A stretch of DNA of 64,000 bases from the NCBI RefSeq assembly GCF_002878395.1, contig NC_061115.1:93174515-93238514 (forward strand). Direction: 5' to 3'. Under the pieces are notes generated by a model that ran no database searches, was not told where the DNA came from, and saw only the letters and a list, made by a program, of their open reading frames with translations. Both the position numbers and the translations under genes were made by a program. The stretch is from Capsicum annuum (lineage: Eukaryota; Streptophyta; Magnoliopsida; Solanales; Solanaceae). Below, one piece after another: positions 1-9,792 of this stretch (its first letter is position 1; each line of letters begins with the position of its first letter).

Positions 1-1816
1 TCTTGAGCTGGCAACAATTATTTTTGCTTTAAAGATATGGCGCCACTACTTATATGGGGTTCATGTTGATATATATACTGACCATAAGAGCTTACAATAT
101 ATTTTTAATCAGAAGGATCTAAATTTAAGGTAGCGGAGATGGCTTGAACTATTAAAGGACTACAATGTTGATATCTTGTACCATCTAGGGAAAGCAAATG
201 TGGTAGCTGATGCGTTAAGTCGTAAGGCTATGATGGCGCCTATAGAAAGGCAAGGGATAGTTAAAGATCTTCACCAGTTAGCTAGTTTGGGAGTTCGCCT
301 TCTTGAAACTCCGAAAAAAGAGCTTATCGTACATAATGCTGCAGAATCTTCATTAGTAGCTGAAGTGAAAGAGAAGCAATATGCAGATCCTATTTTATTA
401 CAGCTTAAGGAGAACGTTCAGAGTGGTGCGACCAAGGAATTTAAGCTTAAGCAAGAAGGAGTACTTCAGCACCAAAACCGATTGCGTGTGCCGGATGTAG
501 ACGGGCTAAGAAAGAAGATTATGATAGAGGCACATTGTTCAAGGTATTCCATTCATCCAGGATTAACCAAAATGTATCAAGATTTGAAATATATATATTG
601 GTGGAATGACATGAAGAAGAGCATTGCAGGATTTGTAGCTGAATGTCCAAATTGTCAAAGAGTAAAAGTTGATCACCAAAAACCCGGAGGTATTATGCAA
701 TGCATTGATCTTTCAAGCTGGAAGTGGGACATGATCAACGTGGATTTCATTATTGGTTTGCCTCGTACATCCCAGAAGTTTGATTCTATATGGGTGATTG
801 TTGATAGGCTTACCAAATCCACACATTTCCTACCAGTTAGGACCACTTACACAGTTGAAGAGTATGCGAAGCTGTACATTAAAGAGATAGTCCGATTACA
901 TGGAGTGCCAATCTCTATTATATCAGATCGGGGAACCCAATTTACCGTAAACTTTTGGAAGTCTTTTCAGAGGTGTTTGGGAACACAAGTGAAGTTGAGT
1001 ACAACTTTTCACCCTTAAACAGATGGACAAGCAGAATGTACCATCCAAACACTTGAAGCTATGCGACGAGCTTGTGTAATAGATTTTAAGGGCAACAGGG
1101 ATGATCATTTACCTCTTATTGAGTTTGCCTACAATAATAGCTATCATTCAAGTATCAAAATGGAACCATCTAAAGATTTATATGGAAGGAAGTGTAGAGC
1201 ACCAATAGGATGGTTCGAAGTGGGTGAAATTCTTTTGTTCGGACCGGATCTTATTTATCAAGCCACAAAGAAGGTTAAAGTAATTCAGCAACGACTGAAA
1301 ATGGCCCAAAGTTGACACAAGTCATATGCGGATAGTAGAAGGAGAGGGCTAGAGTTTTATATAGGTGATTGGGTATTTTTGAAGGTATCAACAATGAAAA
1401 GGGTAATGAGATTTGGCAAGAAAGAGAAGTTGAGTCCACGTTATATAGGCCCGTATAAGATCATTCGAAGGTTTGGACAAGTTGCATATGAATTAGAGCT
1501 ACCCCAAGAGCTCTCATTATTACATCAGATATTTCATGTGTCAATGCTTCGAAAGTGCATCGGAGATCCATCACATATCACTTCTACTGAGGATGTGCAA
1601 GTTGCGGAAGATCTTGCCTATGAGGAAGTGCCTATTGCTATTCTAGATCGCCAAGTTAAGAAGATGAGAAATAAAGAGATAACATCTGTGAAAGTACGTT
1701 GGAGAAATCGTCAAAGGGAAGAGATTACATGGGAAGCTGAGGAATCAATGAAATCTAAGTACCCTCATTCGTTCAAAGATGATGAGGAAGTTCAAGGAAC
1801 GGAGTTAGAACATTAA
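1..1816 (+). pseudogene. gypsy A upstream copy: pol 3' part (RNase H end, integrase, chromodomain-like tail)
   Basis: One reading frame runs from the window edge to the TAA at 1814 with only three internal stops: TAG at 131, TAA at 1016 and TGA at 1313. It starts within RNase H (DHKSLQYIF) and continues into the linker that ends ADALSRK. The integrase follows, with an HHCC zinc finger (about 530-665, ending CPNCQRVK), the first catalytic Asp in the DFIIGLP region (about 745), the second in SDRGTQF (about 925) and a Glu 35 residues later in QAEC (about 1035). The C-terminal part has the usual GPYKI, YELELP and HVSMLRK motifs. It ends in a chromodomain-like segment containing VKVRWRNR and EEITWEAEE. 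The stops at 1016 and 1313 sit where the downstream copy has CAA and CGA. The gene is a remnant of the polyprotein that would integrate cDNA into chromatin. Confidence 0.92.
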
Positions 1817-1931
1817 CAAGTAAGTTTTTTTTTATATATGCATAGTATTTATGTGATGTTGTGAATATTAATGATGGACTTGAACTTGTTTCTGTTGAAT
1901 AACTACTCCAACATTTGAGGAAAAATGTCCT

Positions 1932-1943
1932 AAAGGGGGGAAG
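1932..1943 (+). promoter_or_regulatory. Polypurine tract of gypsy A upstream copy
   Basis: The purine run AAAGGGGGGAAG lies two bases before the TGTAACACC start of the LTR. This is where plus-strand DNA synthesis is primed in LTR retrotransposons. The same run precedes the right LTR at about 9779-9790. Confidence 0.8.
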
Positions 1944-2422
1944 AATGTAACACCCCGTATTCAAGTATGTGTATTGGCGAATTCAAGTACGTGTATTGGT
2001 CTTATTTATATGGAATTAATTTCTTAATTTTATTTATACCAGAATTTTCCCGTTGATGGTTCCATGCGAAGGTTATTGAATAAGCTTTCCAACAATATAA
2101 AGATTTCCAAAAATGGATAGGTTTCGGATATAATTGAGCACGTTCCAAACTATAAAACGGTGGCCGAGATATTTGGGAATAGTAAATGTGCAGGAAAATT
2201 TCCTGCACACAAACTACTGAGGCCAGCCGAATTTTTGGATCAACTTTAAATGATCATAACTCTCTTAATATAATGAAATGGGAGAGCTGTGAACTATGAA
2301 AAGAAATATCTTTGAGTCTTCTTTCTAATGCAATTGGTTTCATCCAAATCCAACGTCTGAGTAAGGAGTTATACTCGTTTTACTTCATCCTATCAAAATA
2401 GATTTTTAGGGTCAAATTCAAA

Positions 2423-2549
2423 CGACCATAACTCCTTGTACAGGACAAGCTGGGTGGCCTACTTTATATGAAATGAAAGACCTTTGAATTGTACTTCCAA
2501 CGATACCAATTTCACCCAAATCCGATGTCGGAGCAAAGAGTTATGGTCG
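2423..2549 (+). repeat. Inverted pair in the U3 of the gypsy A LTR
   Basis: CGACCATAACTCCTT at 2423-2437 pairs with AAAGAGTTATGGTCG at 2535-2549 as an inverted repeat with one mismatch. A looser version of the same unit lies upstream at about 2240-2380. The pair is kept in the right LTR at 10269-10283 and 10380-10394. It sits about 110 bp upstream of the TATA-like sequence, so it is a candidate promoter-proximal element. Confidence 0.6.
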
Positions 2550-2657
2550 ATCTACTTTAGCTAATAAAAAATAGTCCACCAAAGGACAGATTTGACATTA
2601 TTTAAATTTTAAAGGCATTTTGGTCATTTCCAATTATATTATGGACGGGAATATGTG

Positions 2658-2666
2658 TATATATAA
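2658..2666 (+). promoter_or_regulatory. TATA-like sequence of the gypsy A LTR promoter
   Basis: TATATATAA lies about 710 bp into the LTR, followed 40-50 bp later by CAAACCCTAGCC, a plausible start of the transcribed R region. The right LTR keeps a TATA-like run at 10502-10509. The assignment rests on sequence and position only. Confidence 0.45.
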
Positions 2667-3623
2667 TGTATATGAGTTCAAAAACTCATTTTCATGATCA
2701 ATCATTGAGAAAGAACAAACCCTAGCCAAATTTGACCTTTAAATTACTTGTGATTCAACCGTAGAAATTCCAAAGTAATCCGATAACTGCGTTTGGAATC
2801 TCGAGAGCTTTGAACGGCACCTATTATTTGTGCGAACAGGATTGCATAATCAAGAGGTGAATTCTAAGGTATGAATATTGTTTGCCTTTGTTCTTTTCCA
2901 TATGTATATGTGTGATAGAGGATTATTTGTATTGGTTGTTATTAAAAGGTGATGGAAATAGGGTTATGGACTATTTTGCATGGTTTGGTTGTATTGAATT
3001 GTGGAAGGTGGATATGGTAATTGAGTTATGGAAGGTGGATATGGTGATATACTATTGAATTGATGATTATTTATGTCTATGGCTCTATTTGGTTTTATGG
3101 ATTGGTTGGAATATAAATGAATCCAAACTTGATATTGGAGGATGTTGTATGAATATGCATGGCATGTGAATGTAATTGGAGTATAAGAGGGTTAAAGTGA
3201 CACCCTTTATGGTGTAGTTAAGGCTTAATACTTAACCACTAGTTTGGTGAATTCAAATAATTGAATTGTGACGTTTGGTTGGTAATACTAGATTGCTATA
3301 TGTAGATAAGTAATCTGAAAAGACGGGAAGTCCATTTGGGACTAGTATTGAAGGTTGACAGTCAAGTATGTAAAGTATACTCTATACCATATCTTTGGAA
3401 TGAAAGTGAACAATTGTTCTATTAAGAAAGTTTCTAAGGTTATTCAATAACATGTGATCCATAATGGTTTTATATGATGTCCTATGTTACCAATGAACAT
3501 GTTTCCACCCTACAAGATATCAAGACATTCCAATACTTACTTGTCTTCCAAATCTTACATGTTTATTGCACTAATGAATGTCAGAAGGTATCCGGTTACT
3601 CAAACAAGATCCATGTGCTATTA

Positions 3624-3962
3624 ATGACTCCAAAACATTTCATTGATATACCAATAAGTTACTACTTCATTGTTATGGCATTGATGACTCCAAAACACTT
3701 CATTAATGTGCCAATGAGTTCTTACTTCATTGTTATTGCATTGATGGTCTATTTATATGTCTCTTATTGATGTATCATTGTTTCAAAGTATCAAAAATAC
3801 GGTGGTAACCAAAATAACAATCTCAAAGATTAATTGAACTAAGTGATGGAAGTTCTCCCTTATCGGGTGGTATCCCAAGGGCATACGCCTATCATGGGTC
3901 GATCTCTATTTATGTGTTTCTGGGTGGTATCCCAGGGGCATAAGCCTATCATGCGTTGATCC
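3624..3962 (+). repeat. Two short tandem duplications inside the gypsy A LTR
   Basis: A 60-bp unit beginning near ATGACTCCAAAACA is repeated at about 3624-3683 and 3684-3743. A second unit of 57 bp beginning GGGTGGTATCCCA is repeated at 3865 and 3922. Both duplications are also in the right LTR (about 11468-11590 and 11710-11815), so they belong to the family and predate this insertion. Confidence 0.75.
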
Positions 3963-4677
3963 TAGTTGATATGTACTGGAGGCAGCCTAATGGTCACAGT
4001 AAAGTGCAGTAATGATTACAAAGATGATAAGAATAAAGGTAAAATAATTGAATAAATACAATGTACAGGTTGTCACAAGTTCTAGTAAGTGTGGTCCACT
4101 CCTATTATGATTTATTCACTTGTTTCTGATTTCTATTGAGCTCCTATATCATATGTGATTATCTACAGCTTTACATACTCAGTACATATTTTGTACTGAT
4201 GTCCCCCTCGGGTGACTTACATTTTATGCTGCAGGCACAGGTACCTCAGCTCATACACCGCACAAGTAGGAGCCAGGATATCCAGCTGCTTTTGGTGAGC
4301 TCCAGTTTGCTTTGGGATTTTCGTGTCATATCCAGTCAGTTTTGGTATTGTATAGAAGTTAGTTATATGGTGGGGTATGTCCCGACCTTTGTTAAACTCT
4401 GTGTATTATCCAGAGGCTTTTTAGACCTAATGTACAGTCAAGGTGATGTTTTGTTAATAGAAGCAATGGCTCCAATGGCCAAGTATTGTATATACATATA
4501 TATGTGTGCTCAAGCTTATATAGGTGATTATTTCATTTTATATGCGACATGATGCTGCCCGAATTTTGGGTTGTCATAGTGGTATGCATGGGAAGTATAA
4601 GTTATAAGTTGGTTTTCCCGGGCCTCCTCGATTATGGGTGCCAGTCAGTCCCAATAGGATTTGAGGGGTGACAAAAG

Positions 4678-4689
4678 TGGTATCAGAGA
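4678..4689 (+). promoter_or_regulatory. Primer-binding site (initiator tRNA-Met) of gypsy A
   Basis: TGGTATCAGAGA begins four bases after the LTR end. Plant LTR elements primed by initiator tRNA-Met carry TGGTATCAGAGC here, so only the last base differs. It fixes the left end of the internal region. Confidence 0.85.
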
Positions 4690-4863
4690 AGTTCGTCCTA
4701 GTGAGTCTATAAAGCCGTGTCTACGTAGATTCTTGTTTATCGGTGTGTCATGCACCGCATCTATAAACAGGAGGCTATGGACATTTAGGAATTATTATTT
4801 TTCTTCATGTCTTAGATTGTGCGATAGAGCCTATATTGTATATGAAGTCATATTATAGTAAGG

Positions 4864-6062
4864 ATGTCGGTTACCAGAAGCAAAAATACCCGTAAGAAAG
4901 TAGATGTGGCTACCGAAAAGGGGACTAGTAAGTCACCTACTATACCAGCTAATCAAAGTGAGGCTCCAGCTGAGCATGCATCAGAAACTTCTTCTACTCC
5001 AGAAAAAATAAGAGAGAGGAGAACTATATCCCCAGAGCCACCTATTAATGCTGCTGATCAAGATCTTAGAAATGCAGTGCAACTTTTGACTCATATAGTT
5101 GTTGGGCAAGATCAAGGGTAAGCCATTCCTACCACGGGTCCTAGTGGTACAGATAGGGCGGCTAGCCTTCGAACACAGGATTTTCTTAAGATGGATCCTT
5201 CTACTTTTACTGGATCAGATCTTAACGAGGACCCACAGGACTTTATTGATCAAATTCAAAGGGCCTTAGATGTTATGCATGTAACAGGTAGAGAGACAGT
5301 AGAGATAGCGGCGTATAGATTCAAAGAGGAGGATATATGTTGATACGGGGATTGGAAACGATCTAGGGATATTGATGCACCCCCAGCTACTTGGAAAGAG
5401 TTCAAAAAGGCATTTCTTGATCATTATCTTCCATTCAAGATTCGTCAGGCCCATGCAGATCAATTTTTAAATCTTCGTCAGGGAATATGAGCGTGAGGAA
5501 GTACAGTCTCTGATTTAATTCCTTGTCAAGATATGCTCCTAATATTGTAGCTACTATGGATGACAGAGTTCATCAATATGTAGATAGGCTGGATCCATAT
5601 CTGGTTAGAGATTGTACTATTGCCGATTTGAACAAAGATATGGACATAGCAGGGATCCAAGTTTTTGCACAGAAAATGAAAGATCAGAGGCAGAGGAAAA
5701 GAACACAAGAATTAGAAAGAGGATATTCCAAGAGGGCCAGATCTATAGGGTATTTTATGGCATCCTAAGGAGGGTTCAGACCACAGTTTTCTACTAGACT
5801 ACCTAGGCTATTATCTTCTTATTTTGCAGCTAGTGCCCCACCACAGTTCTAAGGGTCCAGGGGAAATCAATTTGGGCACAGAAGTGAGAGTCAGAGTGCA
5901 CCGACAGTGGGGTACCAAGGGCAAGAAAATATGAGCCAATCGAGACCTCCTCGAGAGCCATGCAATAAATGTAGAAGGTATCATTTGGGCGCATGTCGGA
6001 TGGGGACCAATGTTTGCTTTTAGTGTGGTATGTCGGGGAATATGATGAGAGAATGCCCACAA
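4864..6062 (+). pseudogene. gypsy A gag (capsid and nucleocapsid)
   Basis: The ATG at 4864 follows a leader of about 190 bp after the LTR. The N-terminal stretch of 85 residues is charged and Pro/Ser/Thr-rich and ends at a TAA (5119). Past the stop the capsid part resumes with DFLKMDPSTFTG and then FKKAFLDHYLPF (about 5398), typical of the retrotransposon gag domain. The nucleocapsid follows at about 5961-6060 with CNKC and a second knuckle of the form CxxC...RECP; the residue before its second Cys is a TAG and the expected His is Asn. At least four stops and one frame change break the gene. Gag would form the cytoplasmic particle that packages element RNA. Confidence 0.82.
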
Positions 6063-6665
6063 AGGGGCATAGGGGGTACGGCACAACCTACGGGGTCATT
6101 TGTTGCATCATTATCATCGATGCCTTATTCAGGAAGGGGTGCACAATCAATGGGTCATGTTAGAGGTGATAAAAGAGCCACGAGTTCTAGTGGGGCTCAA
6201 AATCGTACGTATGCTCTAGCGGATCGACAGAATTTAGAGGCTTCCCCAGATGTGGTTATGGGTACGTTGTCTATATTTTCATTCGATGTATATGCCTTAA
6301 TTGATCCCGGTTCTACATTATCTTATATTACTCCATTGGTTGCTGGAAAGTTCGAAAGAATACCTGAACTGTTAGTTAAGTCATTTGAAGTGTCCACACC
6401 GGTTGGGGAATCTATTATAGCTATAAGGGTCTACCAAAATTGCATAGTAACCGTTTATGGTCGTGATACAATGGATGATCTTGTGGAGTTAGAAATGATA
6501 GATTTTGATGGTATAATGGGTATAGACTGGTTGGCGTCTTATTATACCATAATTGATTGCTGTACGAAAAAGGTATATTTCCATTTTCCAAATGAATCAG
6601 TCCTTGAATGGAAAGGTGAAATTGGCGCGCCAAGAGGTAGATTTATTTATTATTTAAGGCAATAA
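6063..6665 (+). pseudogene. gypsy A aspartic protease region
   Basis: The frame continues from the zinc knuckle into a retropepsin-like domain. YALIDPGSTLSY at about 6290 holds the active-site position, with DPG in place of the more usual DSG; the DPG form is, from memory, common in related plant elements. A later segment with IMGIDWLASYYTIIDC (about 6515) is the flap-side C-terminal part of this protease family. The frame ends in TAA at 6663, and RT resumes two bases out of phase, so an indel has separated the two. The protease would release Gag and Pol products in the particle. Confidence 0.78.
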
Positions 6666-6667
6666 GA

Positions 6668-7645
6668 ATGATTTCCAAGGGATACATATATCATTTAGTT
6701 AGAGTAAGGGACACAAAAGTGGAGCCTCCAACTCTTCACGCTGTTCTGGTGGTAAATGAATTTTCTAATGTATTTCCTGAAGATCTTCCAGGTTTGCCTC
6801 CTGAACGAGAAGTAGAGTTTGGTATTGATGTAATACCAGGAACCCAACCAATCTCCATTCCTCCGTGTAGAATGACCCCAGCAGAATTACGAGAATTAAA
6901 AGAGCAATTGAAAGATTTGCTAGAGAAGGAATTCATAAGGCCTAGTATGTCCCCCTGGGGAGCACCAGTGTTATTTGTGCGTAAAAAGGATGGCTCGCTG
7001 AGGATGTGTATTGATTATCGGCAATTGAATAAGGTGACTATTAAGAATAAATATCCTCTCCCAAGAATTGATGATTTATTTGATCAGTTACAGGGCGGCA
7101 AGTGCTTTTCTAAGATTGATTTGAGGTCAGGTTACCACTAAGTGAGGGTCAAAGAGAAGGATATACCCAAGACAGCTTTCCAAACACGGTATGGTCATTA
7201 TGAGTTTCTAGTTATGTCATTTGGGATAACAAATGCACCCGCAACTTTTATAGATTTGATGAATAGGGTGTTTAAGCCATTCCTGGATGTATTTGTGATA
7301 GTTTTTATAAATGATATTCTAGTTTATTCTAGATCAGAACAGGACCATGCCAATCACTTATGACAGGCATTGCAGACTCTTTGTGATTGTAAGCTTTATG
7401 CAAAGTTCTCTAAATGTGAGTTTTGGTTAAAGTCGGTGGCATTTTTGGGTCATATTGTATCTAGTGAAGGGATAAAGGTTGATAGTCAAAAGATAGAAGC
7501 TGTGAAGAAATGGCCAAGGCCCACAACGCCTATGGAGATTCGTAGTTTTCTCGGGTTGGCCAGTTTTTATAGAAGGTTTGTTGAAGGATTTTTTTCCATT
7601 TCAGCACCCTTAACCAAGCTAACCCATAAAGCATCCAAATTCTAA
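6668..7645 (+). pseudogene. gypsy A reverse transcriptase
   Basis: The segment [11 protein letters not shown] (about 6775) is the conserved lead-in to RT. The fingers and palm follow: [31 protein letters not shown] and KIDLRSGYH, a TAA at 7139 where CAA (Gln) is expected, and [10 protein letters not shown]. The catalytic box at about 7305 reads FINDILVYS, so the first Asp of the usual FIDD/YADD pair has become Asn. The connection has [10 protein letters not shown] and [11 protein letters not shown] (about 7545). Further stops are at 7361 and 7643. The enzyme would copy element RNA into DNA; this copy cannot, because of the Asn and the stops. Confidence 0.9.
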
Positions 7646-8090
7646 TGGAATGATGCCTATGAGAAGAGTTTTCAAGATTTAAAGAACTAGTTGATTTCTA
7701 CACCCGTGTTGGTACTTCCAAAAGGAACTGAAGGGTATATAGTGTATTGTGATTCTTCCAAAATTAGTTTAGGATGTGTATTGATGCAGCATGGTAAGGT
7801 AATGGCATATGCTTCTAGACAAGTGCGGCCACATGAGAAAAATTATCCTACACACGATCTTGAGCTGGCAGCAGTTATTTTTGCTTTAAAGTTATGGCGC
7901 CAGTACTTATATGGGGTTCATGTTGATATATATAATGACCATAAGAGCTTGCAATATATTTTTAATCAGAAGGATCTAAATTTAAGGTAGCTGAGATGGC
8001 TTGAACTATTAAAGGACTACGATGTTGATATCTTGTACCATCCAGGTAAAGCAAATGTGGTAGCTGATGCATTAAGTCATTAGGCTATGA
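7646..8090 (+). pseudogene. gypsy A RNase H
   Basis: [21 protein letters not shown] begins the domain, with the first acidic residue in YCDSS, and [18 protein letters not shown] follows. [20 protein letters not shown] carries the conserved Glu helix, and DHKSLQYIF completes the fold. A TAG at 7988-7990 after NLR is also present at the matching place in the upstream copy (131-133). The tether ends ADALSH with a further TAG. RNase H removes the RNA strand of the RNA-DNA hybrid. Confidence 0.88.
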
Positions 8091-9135
8091 TGTATAGAAA
8101 GGCAAGGGATGATTAAAGATCTTCACCAGTTAGCTAGTTTGGGAGTTCGCCTTCTTGAAACTACGGATAAAGAGATTATCGTACATAGTGCTGCAGAATC
8201 TTCATTAGTAGCTGAAGTGAAAGAGAAGCAATATGTAGATCCTATTATATTATAGCTTAAGGAGAACGTTCAGAGTGGTGCGACCAAGGCATTTGAGCTT
8301 ACGTGAGAAGGAGTACTTCAGTGCCAAAATCGATTGTGTGTGTCGGATATAGACGGGATAAGAAAGAAGATTATGATAGAGGCACATTGCTCAAGGTATT
8401 CCATTCATCTAGGATCAACCAAAATGTATCAAGATTTGAAAGATATCTATTGGTGGAATGAAGAAGAGCATTGCAGAATTTGTAGCTGAATGTCCAAATT
8501 GTCAAAGAGTTAAAGTTGATCACCAAAAACCCGGAGGTTATATGCAATGCATTGATCTTCCAAGTTGGAAGTGGGACACGATCAACATAGATTTCATTAT
8601 TGGTTTGCCTCGTATATCCCGGAAGTTTGATTCTATATAGGTGATTGTTGATAGGCTTACCAAATACGCATATTTCCTACCAGGTAGGACCACTTACACA
8701 ATTGAAGAGTATGCGAAGCTGTACATTAAAGAGATTGTCTGATTACATAGAGTGCCAATCTCTATTATATCAGATCGGGGAACCCAATTTACTGCAAACT
8801 TTTGGAAGTCTTTTCAGAGGTGTTTAGGAACACAAGTGAAGTTGAGTACAACTTTTCACCCTCAAACAGATGGACAAGCAGAACGTACCATCCAAACACT
8901 TGAAGATATTCTACGAGCTTGTGTCATAGATTTTAAGGGCAACTGGGATGATCATTTACCTCTTATTGAGTTTGCCTACAATAATAGCTATCATTCAAGT
9001 ATCAAAATGGCACCATATGAAGCTTTATATGGAAAGAAGTGTAGATCACCAATAGGATGGTTCGAAGTGGGTGAAACTCTTTTGTTCGGACCGGATCTTA
9101 TTTATGAAGCCATAGAGAAGGTTAAAGTAATTTAG
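8091..9135 (+). pseudogene. gypsy A integrase, downstream copy
   Basis: Two 5-bp deletions relative to the upstream copy, near 8093 and near 8458, shift the frame before and inside the HHCC zinc finger. From 8458 the frame reads ECPNCQRVK, then INIDFIIGLP (first Asp) and a TAG at 8638. A TGA follows at about 8740, then SDRGTQFT (second Asp) and [11 protein letters not shown] with the catalytic Glu 35 residues on. Conserved text such as [20 protein letters not shown] follows up to a TAG at 9133. The catalytic triad survives but the protein cannot be made. Confidence 0.88.
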
Positions 9136-9663
9136 CAACGACTGAAAATGGCCCAAAGTCGACACAAGTCATATGTGGATAGTAGAAGGAGAGGGCTAGA
9201 GTTTTCTATAAGTGATTGGGTATTTTTGAAGGTATCACCAATGAAAGGGGTAATGAGATTTGACAAGAAAGGGAAGTTGAGTCCATGTTATATAGGCACG
9301 TATAAGATCACTCGAAGGTTTGGACAAGTTGCATATGAATTAGAGCTACCCCAAGAGCTCTCATCAGTACATCTGGTATTTCATGTGTCAATGCTTCGAA
9401 AGTCCATTGGAGATCCATCATATATCACTTCTACTGAGGAAGTACAAGTTGCGGAAGATCTTACCTATGAGGAAGTTCCTATTGCTATTCTAGATCGCCA
9501 AGTTAAGAAGATGAGAAATAAAGAGATAGCATCTGTGAAAGTACGTTGGAGAAATCGTCAAAGGGAAGAGATTACATGGGAAACTGAGGAAGGAATGAAA
9601 TCTAAGTACCCTCATTTGTTCAAAGATGAAGAGGAAGTTCAAGAAACGGAGTTAGAACAATAA
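9136..9663 (+). pseudogene. gypsy A integrase C-terminus with chromodomain-like tail
   Basis: An uninterrupted frame of 171 codons from 9148 carries HKSYVDSRRRGLEF, GKLSPCYIGTYKI and HVSMLRKSIGDPS. It ends in VKVRWRNRQREEITWETEE and MKSKYPHLF, the pattern of the chromodomain-like end of chromovirus integrase. This end is thought to steer insertion towards heterochromatin. The stop is at 9661, about 130 bp before the right LTR. It is the best preserved coding piece of the element and lacks a start of its own. Confidence 0.85.
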
Positions 9664-9792
9664 CAAGTAAGTTTTTTTTTATATATGCATAGTATTTATG
9701 TGATGATGTGAATATTAATGATGGACTAGAACTTTTTTCGATTGAATAACTACGCTAACAGTCGAGGATGAATGTCCTAAAGGGGGGAAGGA

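Larger units (their letters stand above)
1946..4673 (+). repeat. LTR of gypsy A, shared by the two tandem copies
   Basis: The LTR begins TGTAACACCCC after the polypurine tract and ends GGGGTGACA just before the primer-binding site, giving about 2.73 kb. It aligns along its length with 9793-12010, differing by roughly one base in ten to twenty by eye. It holds about 507 bp (about 4096-4602) that are absent from the right copy. It serves as the 3' LTR of the upstream copy and the 5' LTR of the downstream copy. No protein is supported inside it; open frames here are chance. Confidence 0.9.

Noticed and set aside
176..1018. A 280-codon open frame as a host gene
   Set aside because: It is the integrase part of a gypsy pol frame that continues in the same phase past the stop to 1816.
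4136..4552. A 138-codon frame inside the gypsy A LTR
   Set aside because: It lies in LTR sequence that the sister LTR lacks through deletion, resembles nothing I recognise, and has no coding context.
4678..4689. A tRNA gene fragment
   Set aside because: Only the tRNA 3'-complement is present, directly after an LTR; it is a primer-binding site. The same holds at 18353 and 40850.
5811..6086. A minus-strand frame overlapping gag of element A
   Set aside because: It is a shadow of the gag zinc-knuckle region, which has clear family motifs on the plus strand.
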